A DNA stretch of 46,844 nucleotides, taken from NCBI GenBank assembly GCA_046294495.1, contig JBKBKV010000009.1:1-46844 (forward strand), in the 5' to 3' direction. Source of the stretch: HRBIN23 sp046294495 (GTDB lineage: Bacteria > Chloroflexota > Dehalococcoidia > Lucifugimonadales > HRBIN23). The notes under the pieces were generated by a model that saw only the letters and a program-made list of their open reading frames with translations, searched no databases and was not told where the DNA came from. Shown piece after piece: positions 30,186 through 39,912 of the stretch (within the stretch, counting starts at the first letter, position 1; every line of letters begins with the position of its first letter). Made by a program: the position numbers and the translations under genes.

Positions 30186-33100
30186 ATGCCACTGCTTGCC
30201 TTGCTGAAGACGCTGGAGGGGTCGGCATCCTGCCGCACCCTGCGGGAGGGGTTTGCCGTCCCCAACACTCAGCGGGCTACCATCCCAGACTCTGCTCTGC
30301 CCCTTCTCCTCGCTTGCCTGTGGCACTCCCTCCAGCGCCCCATCGTGCTGGTTGTCCCCACGCCCCAGGAGGCCCGCCGCTTCACCGACGACCTTTCCCT
30401 CCTGGTAGGCCCGGATGCGCTGGCACCCTTCCCGGAAACCGAGGCTCTCCCCTACGAGCGCCTGGCGGTGGACGAGCGCACGGTAGTGCGTCGCCTGGCC
30501 ACTCTCCACGCCCTCCTGGGGGGCGTGGAGACCCCGCCCCTGGTGGTGGCCTCTGCCCAGGCCCTCCTCCACCGCCTCCCGAGCAAAGAGGCCTTCGCCG
30601 CCGCCTGCTTCTCCCTGCGCCCCGGGGTAGACTTTCCCCCTGAAGCCCTGGCACGCCGCCTCGCCGCTTTAGGCTACCAGAGCGTAACTATCGTGGAAGG
30701 CCCCGGCAACTTCAGCCGGCGGGGGGGTATCCTGGACATCTTCCCTGTGGGCGCACCCCTTCCCATCCGCCTGGAGTTCTTTGGCAACACGGTGGAGAGC
30801 ATCCGGGAGTTTGACCCCCTTACCCAACGCTCCATCGGCCCTGCCCAGGAGGTGAAGGTTATCCCCTCCCGGGAGGTGCTTCCCGCACTGGCCGACAGAG
30901 ATGCGGTTCAGGCCCTTCTCCACAGCATGGAGGGGCACGGAGTATCCCTTGCCCTGGAGCGGGTGCGGGAGGACCTGGCACGCCTCTTGGCTCAGGAACC
31001 CCTTCCCGAGGCCGGGCTTTACGCAGGTTTTTTCAACCCCCAGGGGATGGCCCACTACCTGCCTCCAGATGGCCTTCTGGCCATCCTGCGCCCCCACCGG
31101 GTGGCCGAGGAGGCCCTCGCCTGGGAGAGCCAGGCCGAGACGCTACGGGAGCGCCGAGATGCCCAGGGCGACCTGCCCCCCGCCTTCCCCAGGCCCTACC
31201 TGCCGTGGGACGCTGTCCGCCCACTGCTGGATACCTTCCCCACCCGCCTGCTCCTGGACCCCTGGGGGGCCGACCAGCCAGAAAACCGCCCCTTCCTGCT
31301 GACCTCCACCGAGTTCACCATCCCTCCCGCTTTTGCCGGCAAACTGGACGCCTTCTGGCGCTGGCTCCAGGAGCATCGCCGGGAGGGGGTGCGCACTGTC
31401 CTGGTTACCCACCACGCCCAGCGCCTGGGAGCATTCCTGCGAGAGCAGGGGATAGAGGCACGCACAGAAGGGGATGCACCCGTTCAGCCAGGGGAAGTGC
31501 TCCTGGTGCAAGGTGCGCTAACAGAAGGGGTAAGCGTTTCCCTACCCGACGGCCCCCTGGCCCTGCTCACCAACAAGGAGCTATTCGGGATAGTGAAGCG
31601 CCTCCGCCCCAGTGTGGCTCCCTCTCTCGCACCCCGCAGGGCAGAAGCGTTCCTGGCCGAGATAGCCCCTGGCAGCTATGTCGTCCATGTGGAATATGGC
31701 ATCGGGCGTTTCCTGGGCATCCAACGTCGGCAAGTGGGGGAGGGAACACGGGACTACCTGGTTCTAGAATACGCCGAGGGGGCCAGGCTCTATGTGCCGG
31801 TGGAGCAGATAGACCGGGTCTCCCCTTATTACGCCCCGACAGAGCACCCTCCCCCCCTCTCTCGTCTGGGGAGCCCGGAGTGGGCACACACCAAACAGCG
31901 CGTCCAGGTCGCCACGCGGGAGATGGCCAAAGACCTGCTGCAACTTTACGCCGCCCGCCAGGTGGTGCCCGGCCATCCCTTCAGCCCTGATACCCCCTGG
32001 CAAAGGGAACTGGAAGACGCCTTCCCCTATGTGGAGACCCCCGACCAACTGACGGCTGTGGAGGAGGTGAAGCGGGACATGGAAGCCCCCCGCCCCATGG
32101 ACCGCCTGGTGTGCGGGGATGTGGGCTTTGGCAAGACCGAGGTGGCGGTGCGCGCCGCCTTCAAGGCCGTTATGGACGGTAAACAAGTGGCCGTGATGGC
32201 TCCCACCACCATCCTGGCCCAGCAGCATCTGGAGACCTTCCGGGAGCGCCTCTCCCCGTTCCCCGTGCGCATCGCCATCCTGAGCCGATTGGTGCCTGAG
32301 GAGGAGCAGAAAGAAACATTGAAGCGCCTGGCCAGGGGAGAGGTTGACATTATTATCGGCACCCATCGCCTCCTTAGCAAGGATGTGCGCTTCAAAGACC
32401 TGGGCCTGGTGGTTATAGACGATGAGCACCGCTTTGGGGTGGTGCACAAGGAGCGCCTGAAACATCTGCGCACCCAGGTGGATGTGCTTACCATGACCGC
32501 TACCCCTATCCCACGCACCCTGGGCATGGCTCTGGGGGGCTTGCGGGAGGTGAGCCTTATCTGCACCCCTCCCGAGATGCGCCAGCCTGTTAAGACCTTC
32601 GTGTCGGAATACAGCGACGACCTGGTGCGGGAGGCTATCCTGCGGGAACTGGCCCGCAATGGACAGGTCTTCTATCTATACAACCGCATCCGCGACATCC
32701 ACGCTGTGGCTCGGCGTTTGCAAAACCTGGTGCCCCAGGTCCGCGTTGCTGTTGCCCACGGACGTATGGAAAAGGGGGCGTTGGGTGAAGCGGTGGAGCG
32801 CTTTCGGCGGGGGGATGTGGATGTGCTGGTGTGCACCACCATCATTGAGGCGGGCCTTGACCTGCCGAATGCCAACACCATCATCGCCGAGCGCGCCCAC
32901 CTCCTGGGCCTCTCTCAGATGCACCAACTGCGGGGGAGGGTGGGCCGAGCCGGCCAGCAGGCCTACGCCTACTTCCTGGTGCCCAGGGGGATTCGCCTCA
33001 CCCCCGAGGCCGAAGCACGCCTGAAGGCCATCCTCTCGGCCAGCGAACTGGGGTCAGGCTTCCGCATCGCCATGAAAGACCTGGAAATCCGTGGCGCCGG

Positions 33101-33758
33101 CAACCTCCTGGGCCCCCAGCAGAGTGGGCATATATATGCAGTGGGGTGGGACCTCTATATACGCATGCTCCACGAGGCTGTGGAGGAACTGAAAGCCCGC
33201 GCTCAAGGCCAGCCCTGGGAGCCGGAGAAGGCCGGCCTTGCCCCACGCCCCCAGGTGGGCATAGACCTCCCCCTTTCGGCCTATCTGCCCCCCTCCTATG
33301 TGCACGACCAGGGGGAACGGGTAGCCCTATACCAGCGCATGGCTGGCATACAGCGCCCCGAAGAGGTTCAAGATATGGAGGGGGAACTGCGCGACCGCTT
33401 CGGCCCCCTTCCTCAGGAGGCGCAGAACCTTCTCCTGGCCCTGCGCTGGAGGGCGCTGGCCCTTCAGGGAGGTGTGCAGAGCATCACCAAAGAGGGGGAG
33501 GAGGTTGTCTTGCGTATGCGGGAGCCGATTGGTGGGGCACGCCCAGCCCTGCAGAAACGCCTATCCCCAGTGGCGCGGGTGGGGCAGGAGACGGTGCGCC
33601 TCCCGTTCCGTGGGCGGTGGCAGGCAAGCCTCACCTGGGTGCTGGAGCGCCTAGCCACCTTCCGAAGTGAGGCGTTGGCTCTGGCCGGCCGAGGGGCGCA
33701 CGCCCCCAGCCCTACCCTTCCGCCACCACCTCGGCACCCTTCGCCCAGGGGCGGGTAA
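30186..33758 (+). CDS. mfd: Transcription-repair coupling factor Mfd
   Basis: Displaces RNA polymerase stalled at lesions and recruits UvrA. The 1190-residue protein has the UvrB-like N-terminal region (1-330, including GNFSRRGGILDIFPVGAPLPIRLEFFG), the RNA-polymerase interaction domain (VEYGIGRFLGIQRR..., about 500-560), RecG-like helicase motifs (Walker A GDVGFGKTEVA near 643, DDEHRFG near 745 instead of DEEH, QLRGRVGRAGQQAYAYF near 920) and the C-terminal TRCF domain. Length is normal. The ribosome-binding site is poor and buried in a hairpin. The 3' end overlaps thrB by 47 bases on the opposite strand. Confidence 0.97.
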   Translation: MPLLALLKTLEGSASCRTLREGFAVPNTQRATIPDSALPLLLACLWHSLQRPIVLVVPTPQEARRFTDDLSLLVGPDALAPFPETEALPYERLAVDERTVVRRLATLHALLGGVETPPLVVASAQALLHRLPSKEAFAAACFSLRPGVDFPPEALARRLAALGYQSVTIVEGPGNFSRRGGILDIFPVGAPLPIRLEFFGNTVESIREFDPLTQRSIGPAQEVKVIPSREVLPALADRDAVQALLHSMEGHGVSLALERVREDLARLLAQEPLPEAGLYAGFFNPQGMAHYLPPDGLLAILRPHRVAEEALAWESQAETLRERRDAQGDLPPAFPRPYLPWDAVRPLLDTFPTRLLLDPWGADQPENRPFLLTSTEFTIPPAFAGKLDAFWRWLQEHRREGVRTVLVTHHAQRLGAFLREQGIEARTEGDAPVQPGEVLLVQGALTEGVSVSLPDGPLALLTNKELFGIVKRLRPSVAPSLAPRRAEAFLAEIAPGSYVVHVEYGIGRFLGIQRRQVGEGTRDYLVLEYAEGARLYVPVEQIDRVSPYYAPTEHPPPLSRLGSPEWAHTKQRVQVATREMAKDLLQLYAARQVVPGHPFSPDTPWQRELEDAFPYVETPDQLTAVEEVKRDMEAPRPMDRLVCGDVGFGKTEVAVRAAFKAVMDGKQVAVMAPTTILAQQHLETFRERLSPFPVRIAILSRLVPEEEQKETLKRLARGEVDIIIGTHRLLSKDVRFKDLGLVVIDDEHRFGVVHKERLKHLRTQVDVLTMTATPIPRTLGMALGGLREVSLICTPPEMRQPVKTFVSEYSDDLVREAILRELARNGQVFYLYNRIRDIHAVARRLQNLVPQVRVAVAHGRMEKGALGEAVERFRRGDVDVLVCTTIIEAGLDLPNANTIIAERAHLLGLSQMHQLRGRVGRAGQQAYAYFLVPRGIRLTPEAEARLKAILSASELGSGFRIAMKDLEIRGAGNLLGPQQSGHIYAVGWDLYIRMLHEAVEELKARAQGQPWEPEKAGLAPRPQVGIDLPLSAYLPPSYVHDQGERVALYQRMAGIQRPEEVQDMEGELRDRFGPLPQEAQNLLLALRWRALALQGGVQSITKEGEEVVLRMREPIGGARPALQKRLSPVARVGQETVRLPFRGRWQASLTWVLERLATFRSEALALAGRGAHAPSPTLPPPPRHPSPRGG

Positions 33759-34620
33759 CCTGGATGGTAGCGCTCACCCCCGCCTTATTGGCCATGTCCA
33801 GCATCTCGTAGCCAATGGTCATCTCCCGCCCACTGGTCAGGGCAACGATACTGGAACCTGCCCCGGAAAGGAAAACCCCCAGGGCACCGGCCTCCAGGCC
33901 AGCCTTGAAAATCAGGGGCATGGCTGGGAAAAGGGCCTGACGCGCCGGCTGGTGTAGGCGGTCCTGGGTGGCCCAGCGCAGGTCTTCCAACCGCCCCTTG
34001 CACAGGGCGTTCACCAACAGGGCTACTCGCCCCAGATTGAAGACCGCATCCTCTCGTCTTACCTGGGGGGGAAGCACGGCACGCGCCTGCTCCGTCGGCA
34101 TGGGCTGGTCAGGGATCAGGATTACCACCCGCATATCAGGGGGCAGGGGTATGGAGGCTGTGTGGAGACGCCCGTCCAGGCGCACCACAACCTGGCAACC
34201 CCCCAGGAGGGCCGGGGCCACATTGTCGGGGTGCCCCTCCATCTCTGCCGCCAGTTCCAGGAGGGTGTGGGTGTCCAGGGGATAGCCCATCAGGGCGTTG
34301 CCTGCCACCAGCCCCCCTACGATGGCGGCGCTGCTGGAGCCTAGCCCCCGCGCCAGAGGGATGAAGTTGCGACAGGAGAGGGCCAGGCTGGGGAGGGGAT
34401 GCCCGGCACGCTCAAAGGCCCTCTGCACCGCTTGATATACCAGGTTCTCTGGCCCGGCTGGGAGGGTATCGGCCCCCTCCCCGGTGACCACCACCCCACT
34501 GCGCCCCGTCTCCAGGCGCACCAGGTTGAACAGTTCCAGGGCCATGCCCAGACAGTCAAACCCTGGCCCCAGGTTGGCTGTGGTAGCGGGAACGCGGACC
34601 TCTACCCGTCGTTTCAGCAT
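33712..34620 (-). CDS. thrB: Homoserine kinase
   Basis: GHMP kinase that phosphorylates homoserine for threonine synthesis. The 302-residue protein has PATTANLGPGFDCLGMAL at the start, the ATP-binding loop PLARGLGSSSAAIVGGL near 87-103, EMEGHPDNVAPALLGG near 128 and the C-terminal FLSGAGSSIVAL. thrC and hom are not in the window. It ends inside the antisense mfd 3' end, a 47-base convergent overlap. Confidence 0.96.
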   Translation of the reverse strand: MLKRRVEVRVPATTANLGPGFDCLGMALELFNLVRLETGRSGVVVTGEGADTLPAGPENLVYQAVQRAFERAGHPLPSLALSCRNFIPLARGLGSSSAAIVGGLVAGNALMGYPLDTHTLLELAAEMEGHPDNVAPALLGGCQVVVRLDGRLHTASIPLPPDMRVVILIPDQPMPTEQARAVLPPQVRREDAVFNLGRVALLVNALCKGRLEDLRWATQDRLHQPARQALFPAMPLIFKAGLEAGALGVFLSGAGSSIVALTSGREMTIGYEMLDMANKAGVSATIQVTRPWAKGAEVVAEG

Positions 34621-34665
34621 GGAAGGCTCCTGCGCTCTTTCCCTACGAGTATACCAGCGGACGCT

Positions 34666-35373
34666 TTAGCGGCGCAGGGCATACCAGGCCAAGAGCCCCA
34701 GGTCGTTCAGCAGGGTATGGGCTACCACCGGCCCCCCCAAACCCCCCGTGCCCCACCGCAGGCCCCCCAGGAGCAGACCCCCCAAGAATGTGCCTCCCAA
34801 CCCCCCTACCCACTGCCAGGCCAGAGGCCAGAAGCCGTGCACCTGGTGGGTTTGCACGCGCACTAGGATGGGGCCGCAGTGCCACAGGGCGAAGGCGGCG
34901 GCGCTCACCAAGAGGGCGGGCGGGGCACCCCAGCGCTGGGCCAGAAGGCCGTAGAGCACCCCCCGAAAAGCCACCTCCTCAAAGAGCGCAGTGCCGACAG
35001 GTATGCGCAGGAGCAGATGGTAGGCCAGCGCCCCAAGGGTGGTTGGGGCGCTAGGAGGCGCAAAGCCCCTCGCTGGCCCCGGTAGATGGGGGAAAAGGAA
35101 GGCCCCTGCTAGCAAGGGTAGGCCCAGTGCGAGGCCCACCAGGGCACCCCAGCCTGCGCCTGCCCACACCCCCCTTCCCCCCAGGCCCATTCCCTCCCAT
35201 GGGAGGCCAAGCCCCCAGCGTGCCACCAACACCAGAAGCAAGCCCACCGCGCCGTTCAGGGGCACATAGGCCCGCTCTTGGAAGCGCCCGGCCAGGAGTG
35301 GCAGAAGGGTGTTGTATGCCACCAGGATAAAGGCCAGCAGAAAGGGCCAGAGCATAAAGAAAACAGTCCCCAC
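34666..35373 (-). CDS. CPBP-family intramembrane metalloprotease
   Basis: A 235-residue polytopic protein of the CAAX-protease/bacteriocin-processing (Abi) family. The three motifs are visible: FEEVAFRG (EExxxR), FALWHCG (FxxxH) and HTLLNDLG (HxxxN), in the membrane-embedded glutamyl/His site. Relatives process prenylated proteins or give bacteriocin self-immunity; the substrate here is unknown. It lies between thrB and phoU on the minus strand, 12 bases after phoU, and may be read through from the pst operon. Confidence 0.87.
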   Translation of the reverse strand: MGTVFFMLWPFLLAFILVAYNTLLPLLAGRFQERAYVPLNGAVGLLLVLVARWGLGLPWEGMGLGGRGVWAGAGWGALVGLALGLPLLAGAFLFPHLPGPARGFAPPSAPTTLGALAYHLLLRIPVGTALFEEVAFRGVLYGLLAQRWGAPPALLVSAAAFALWHCGPILVRVQTHQVHGFWPLAWQWVGGLGGTFLGGLLLGGLRWGTGGLGGPVVAHTLLNDLGLLAWYALRR

Positions 35374-35385
35374 AGGGGAGAGGGG

Positions 35386-36048
35386 CTAGTAGGTGGAGGC
35401 GAAATCCCCCAACTTGCCTGTAACCAGGAAAATTACCCGCTCTCCAATGTTGGTGGCGCGGTCAGCGGTGCGCTCCAGGTTATGGGCCACCCACAGCAGG
35501 TAGGTGGCCCGCTGAATGGTCTTGGGGTCTTGAATCATAAAGGTGAGCAGTTCCCTGTAGACCTGGTCGTAGAGGGCGTCTACCTCATCGTCGTCCTTGC
35601 ACACCTGAATAGCCTTGTCCACATCCCGTTGAATAAGGGCATCCAGGCTGTCCCGAATCATTTGCACCGCCCGCTCGGCCATACGGGGGATGTCTATAAG
35701 GGGTTTTAGGGGTGGCTCCTCGCCCATCATCAGGCTAATTTTGGCGATGCCCTCGGCGTAGTCGCCCATGCGCTCCAGTTCATTGGAGATGTAGAGGATG
35801 GCTACGATGGTGCGCAGGTCGCGTGCGAGTGGCTGTTGGGTGGCGATAAGGTCAATGCACCGCTCCTCTATATCGTAGCGCTTCTGGTCAATAAGGGTGT
35901 CTCCCTCAATGACGCGGCGGGAGCCTTCCAGGTCCCGTCGTTTCAGGGCGTCCACCGATTTCAGGAGCGCCTTCTCCACCATGCTCCCTAGGGTAAGCAC
36001 ATCGTCCTGCAGGGCCTGCAAAAGGCGCTGGTAGTCGGTGCGAAACAT
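35386..36048 (-). CDS. phoU: Phosphate transport regulator PhoU
   Basis: A 220-residue helical protein with two PhoU repeats; (E/D)xxxD metal-cluster motifs are at ISNELERMGDYAEGIAK and VAHNLERTADRATNIGE. It links PstSCAB activity to the phosphate-sensing kinase and limits phosphate uptake. I start at ATG 36048 (GGGAGGGCAGAG upstream); the open frame runs to 36159 but that part is antisense-like and overlaps pstB. Last of the pst genes, 34 bases after pstB. The two-component partners (PhoR/PhoB) are not in the window. Confidence 0.95.
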   Translation of the reverse strand: MFRTDYQRLLQALQDDVLTLGSMVEKALLKSVDALKRRDLEGSRRVIEGDTLIDQKRYDIEERCIDLIATQQPLARDLRTIVAILYISNELERMGDYAEGIAKISLMMGEEPPLKPLIDIPRMAERAVQMIRDSLDALIQRDVDKAIQVCKDDDEVDALYDQVYRELLTFMIQDPKTIQRATYLLWVAHNLERTADRATNIGERVIFLVTGKLGDFASTY

Positions 36049-36082
36049 CTCTGCCCTCCCGTAACCCTTTTTCCCCCCTCGT

Positions 36083-36895
36083 CTACCCGAAGCGCCCGGT
36101 GATGTAATCCTCGGTGCGGCGGTCTTTGGGGTTGGTGAAGAGTTGGCGTGTCGGCCCATATTCTACCAGAACACCCGCACGGTCTTCCCCTGCCAGCAGG
36201 AAGGCCGTCCAGTCCGACACGCGGGCGGCCTGTTGCATATTGTGGGTAACGATAAGGATAGTGTAGGTGCGGGCCAAGGAGCGGATCAGGTCTTCTATAG
36301 CCAGGGTAGCGGCCGGGTCCAGGGAGGAGGTAGGCTCGTCCATAAGGAGCACCTCCGGCTCCACCGCCAGGGCGCGTGCGATGCAGAGGCGCTGTTGCTG
36401 GCCTCCCGAGAGGGCCAGGGCGCTCTTGTAGAGGCTGTCCTTTACTTCATCCCACAGGGCGGCCTGGCGCAGGCTCCGCTCCACCGCTTCGGCCACATCC
36501 CCACGGAAGCCATTGATGCGCAGGCCGAAGGCCACATTATCAAAAATGGACTTGGGGAAGGGGTTAGGCTTTTGGAAGACCATGCCTATGCGCGCTCTTA
36601 CCTCGGTGGGGTCTACTCGGCGGTCGTAGATGTCCACACCCTGGAAGAGCACCTTCCCTTCCACTCGTGCCCCGGGGATCAGGTCGTTCATGCGGTTGAA
36701 ACACCGCAACAGGGTGCTCTTGCCACACCCGGAGGGGCCGATAATGGCCGTTACCTGGCGCGCCGGGACACCCATGCTGATATCCTTAAGGGCCAGGGCC
36801 TTGCCATACCACACGCTTACACCTCTGGCCTCCAGGGCGTAGCCAGCCTCTTCCTGACGGGTGGGTGTTGGGTTTGAGGGCGCTGTTGTTACCAT
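36083..36895 (-). CDS. pstB: Phosphate ABC transporter ATP-binding protein
   Basis: The 270-residue ATPase of the high-affinity phosphate importer. Walker A GPSGCGKST near 53-61, Q-loop MVFQKPNPFPKSI, signature LSGGQQQR, Walker B VLLMDEPTSSLDP and switch His in VTHNMQQA are all present; the PNPFPKSI phrase is specific for PstB. AGGAGGTGCTAACATAGCG precedes the ATG. It lies 24 bases after pstA. Confidence 0.98.
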   Translation of the reverse strand: MVTTAPSNPTPTRQEEAGYALEARGVSVWYGKALALKDISMGVPARQVTAIIGPSGCGKSTLLRCFNRMNDLIPGARVEGKVLFQGVDIYDRRVDPTEVRARIGMVFQKPNPFPKSIFDNVAFGLRINGFRGDVAEAVERSLRQAALWDEVKDSLYKSALALSGGQQQRLCIARALAVEPEVLLMDEPTSSLDPAATLAIEDLIRSLARTYTILIVTHNMQQAARVSDWTAFLLAGEDRAGVLVEYGPTRQLFTNPKDRRTEDYITGRFG

Positions 36896-36919
36896 CGCTA
36901 TGTTAGCACCTCCTGTTCT

Positions 36920-37828
36920 TTACCACTCCGCCCTGCGCTGGTAGCGGTTGCGCAGCCATATGGCGATGGAGTTCATCAGCAGTAGCACAGCCAGGAGCAC
37001 AATAATGGCCGAGGCAGCGATAAGGTGGAAGCCCGCCTGTGGACGGGAGACCCAGTTGAAGATCTGAATGGGCAACACGGTGAAGGGGTCCATAGGCGTT
37101 CTGGGGATGAAGGCCACAAAGGTAAGGGCTCCGATCATGATGAGTGGGGCAGCCTCTCCGATGGCGCGGGAGAGGGCCAACACCACGCCCGTTAGCATCC
37201 CCGGTAGGGCCGCCGGGAACACCACCCCCGAGATCATTTGCCAGCGGGTGGCCCCCAGGGCAAAGGCCCCCTGGCGCAGGGAATCGGGCACGGCGCGCAG
37301 GGCCTCCTGTGAGGCCACAATCACCGTGGGGAGCACCAGCAGGCCCACCGTGAGCGCCCCTGCCAGCACACCCCGCCCCAGCCCCATCCACCGCACGAAG
37401 AGGGCCAGTCCCAGCAAGCCGTAGACGATCCCCGGCACCCCCGCCAGGTTGGCTATATTCAGGCGCACCAAGCGTGTGAACCAGTTACGAGACGCATACT
37501 CCTCCAACCAGATGGCGGTTCCTATGCCCAGGGGCACCGCCAGGGCCGCCGTCAGCACCATCAGCCACCCTGTCCCCACCAAGGCCGACAAGATGCCCGC
37601 CTGGTGAGGGAAGCGGGATGGATAACTGGTGAGGAACTGCCAGTCTAGATGAGGAAGCCCCTTGCGGAGCACATCCACCAGTAAAGCCCCCAGAACAACC
37701 AGCCCCACCACTACCGCCGACATGGCCAGCCCATGGAAGAATGCTCCAAAAGCCAAGGCCACAAGGCTGCGCCGTCGCCGCAGAGGGACCACTAGCGATA
37801 CTCTTGCCGCCATCGGCTCACCACCCAT
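36920..37828 (-). CDS. pstA: Phosphate ABC transporter permease
   Basis: A 302-residue permease with six membrane segments and the ABC coupling motif EALRAVPDSLRQGAFALGATRWQMI (EAA loop) near 185-210, plus AIGEAAPLIMIGAL as in PstA. The start is ATG 37828, overlapping pstC by 37 bases, or ATG 37813 (MAARVSLVV), which reduces the overlap to 22 bases. Third gene of the pst operon. Confidence 0.95.
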   Translation of the reverse strand: MGGEPMAARVSLVVPLRRRRSLVALAFGAFFHGLAMSAVVVGLVVLGALLVDVLRKGLPHLDWQFLTSYPSRFPHQAGILSALVGTGWLMVLTAALAVPLGIGTAIWLEEYASRNWFTRLVRLNIANLAGVPGIVYGLLGLALFVRWMGLGRGVLAGALTVGLLVLPTVIVASQEALRAVPDSLRQGAFALGATRWQMISGVVFPAALPGMLTGVVLALSRAIGEAAPLIMIGALTFVAFIPRTPMDPFTVLPIQIFNWVSRPQAGFHLIAASAIIVLLAVLLLMNSIAIWLRNRYQRRAEW

Positions 37829-38733
37829 ATCCCCAGGGCGTTGAAAAGGAAGGTAATGGCGAAGAGGGCTGTGCCCACCGCAAAGAGGGTGCGGTATTCC
37901 AGGGTGCCGTAGGGCACATCCCCCAGCCCTACCTGCACCATGTAGGCGGTCATGGTCTGCACCCCCTCCAGGGGGTTGAAGGTAAGGCGGGGCTGACCCC
38001 CGGCGGCGATGGCTACGATCATGGTCTCCCCAAGGGCGCGGGCGATAGCCAGCAACACCGCCGCCACAATGCCCGACAGGGCCGCCGGGATGATGACCCG
38101 CAGCGCCACCTGGTGGCGGCGCGCCCCGAGGGCGTAGCCCGCCTCCCGCAGGGCGCGGGGCACTGCCAGCATGGCATCCTCACTCAACGAAGACACCATA
38201 GGCAGGATCATAATCCCCATCACCAGGCCGGCCGATAGGGCGTTCAAGACCCCCATCTGGGGGAAGAGCCACGCCCGCAACAGGGGTGAGACGAAGGTGA
38301 GGGCGAAGTAGCCGTATACCACGGTGGGAATCCCCGCCAGCACCTCCAGAGTGGGCTTGATGACACGCCTGGCGCGCTCTGGGGCGTATTCCGACAGGTA
38401 GGTGGCCGCCAGGAGCCCCAGGGGAACGGCCACCGCCATGGCGATAAGGGTGGTCAACAGCGTCCCCGCCGCCAGGGGCCAGATGCCAAAGTGTTTCTCC
38501 ACGAACAGGGGCGTCCACTGGGTTTCTGTCAGGAAACGGATGAAAGACACCTGACGAAAGAACTGCACGCTCTCTGACAGGAGGGCATAAAGAATACCTG
38601 CCGTAGTAAGGACACTCACCACCCCGCAGGCCAGCAGGAGCAGGCCAATGGCCCGCTCCTGCGCCGTGCGGAGACCTCGGCGTCGCCGACGCACCTGTGG
38701 CGGTGCCAGCGTAACTAGAGGCTCCGTTGCCAT
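37792..38733 (-). CDS. pstC: Phosphate ABC transporter permease
   Basis: A 313-residue permease, partner of PstA. The EAA loop is AVPRALREAGYALGARRHQVALRVIIPAALSG near 190-220, with ALGETMIVAIAAGG afterwards, and FLTETQWTPLF in the periplasmic region typical of PstC. It begins 9 bases after pstS and overlaps pstA. Confidence 0.96.
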   Translation of the reverse strand: MATEPLVTLAPPQVRRRRRGLRTAQERAIGLLLLACGVVSVLTTAGILYALLSESVQFFRQVSFIRFLTETQWTPLFVEKHFGIWPLAAGTLLTTLIAMAVAVPLGLLAATYLSEYAPERARRVIKPTLEVLAGIPTVVYGYFALTFVSPLLRAWLFPQMGVLNALSAGLVMGIMILPMVSSLSEDAMLAVPRALREAGYALGARRHQVALRVIIPAALSGIVAAVLLAIARALGETMIVAIAAGGQPRLTFNPLEGVQTMTAYMVQVGLGDVPYGTLEYRTLFAVGTALFAITFLFNALGIWVVSRWRQEYR

Positions 38734-38742
38734 CCTTACACC

Positions 38743-39822
38743 TTATTCCCGAGCCAGGATGTCTTCAATGCGCACCCCTACCTGGGGGGCCCCGGCGAAG
38801 AGGGAGCCTGTTGTGCGCTGGGTGAAGCGCCGAAGGGCTAACTCGTAGGCCTTCTGTGGCAGGGGGATATAGCCCACCTCTGCCGCCAACTTGGCGCCCT
38901 CTTGCAGGTAAAACTTCACGAAGGCATCCACCTCGGGGCGCTGGGCCGACTTAGAGTTTACATAGATGAACAGGGGGCGAGAGAGGGGCTGATATCGCCC
39001 TGTCATCACCGTCTCATCGTTAGGATACACACACCCATTGCCCCCGTCTACGGCCAGCACCTTCAGTTTGTCCTTGTTCTCCTCGTAGTAGGCCAAGCCG
39101 AAGTATCCCAAGGCGTTGCGGTCGCCGGCGATGCCTTGCACCAGCACATTGTCGTCCTCGCTAGCGGTGTAGTCGCCGCGGGAAGAGCGAGACTTGCCCG
39201 CAATCGCCTCGGTGAAGTAGTCAAAGGTGCCAGAGTCGGTCCCAGGGCCGTAGAGGCGCAAGGGGGCATCGGGCCACTTGGGGTTCACCTGGTTCCAGCG
39301 GGTAATAACCCCCTGGGCCGCCGGCTCCCACATCTTCTTCAGTTCCGCCACGGTGATGCACTCTACCCAGTTGTTCTGGGGGTTCACCAGCACCGCCAGG
39401 CCGTCAAAGGCCACGGGCAGCTCAATCCAGTCTATGCCATTCTGCTTGGCGGCATCTATCTCCTTCTGGACGATAGGGCGGGAGGCGTTGGAGATGTCGG
39501 TTTCGCCCACAGTGAAGCGCTTGAAGCCTCCGCCGGTGCCCGAGATGCCCACCGTTACCTTCACGCCGGGGTAGCGCTTCTGGAACTCCTCTGCTACCGC
39601 CTCGGTGATGGGGAAGACGGTGCTAGAGCCGTCTATCTCAATACGCCCCGTCAGGGAGCCAGGGGGGGGAAAGGCGGGGGGTTGAGGGCTAATAGGTGTG
39701 GGCGTTGGCTGAGGGGTCACAACGCCCACAGGGGTTGGGGTAGGGGTGGGTTGGGCTGCCCGACACGCCGTCAACAACGCCACGGCAAGGGCAAGGCCTC
39801 CCAAAAGGGAGAGAAAACGCAT
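38743..39822 (-). CDS. pstS: Phosphate-binding lipoprotein
   Basis: A 359-residue extracytoplasmic phosphate receptor. Lipobox LLTAC with Cys20, a Pro-Thr linker (22-55), then IDGSSTVFPITEAVAEEF with the phosphate-contacting SSTV, SGTGGGFKRF, DISNASRPI and YGPGTDSGTFDYF. AAAAGGAGGATACCTAC precedes the ATG. It heads the pstSCAB-phoU operon behind a four-repeat Pho box. Its lipid anchor indicates a monoderm-style arrangement. Confidence 0.97.
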   Translation of the reverse strand: MRFLSLLGGLALAVALLTACRAAQPTPTPTPVGVVTPQPTPTPISPQPPAFPPPGSLTGRIEIDGSSTVFPITEAVAEEFQKRYPGVKVTVGISGTGGGFKRFTVGETDISNASRPIVQKEIDAAKQNGIDWIELPVAFDGLAVLVNPQNNWVECITVAELKKMWEPAAQGVITRWNQVNPKWPDAPLRLYGPGTDSGTFDYFTEAIAGKSRSSRGDYTASEDDNVLVQGIAGDRNALGYFGLAYYEENKDKLKVLAVDGGNGCVYPNDETVMTGRYQPLSRPLFIYVNSKSAQRPEVDAFVKFYLQEGAKLAAEVGYIPLPQKAYELALRRFTQRTTGSLFAGAPQVGVRIEDILARE

Positions 39823-39896
39823 GTAGGTATCCTCCTTTTCCTGTTGGCTCGTTATGTGGGGGGTGCTTTGGGCGCCCTTCCATCCCCTCCACCCCT

Positions 39897-39902
39897 AGCA
39901 TA
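39897..39902 (-). promoter_or_regulatory. -10 element of the pst operon promoter
   Basis: TATGCT on the minus strand, ten bases downstream of the last Pho repeat. No -35 match is seen at the right distance, as in activator-dependent Pho promoters where the box replaces it. Confidence 0.7.
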
Positions 39903-39912
39903 TCACGGGCAT

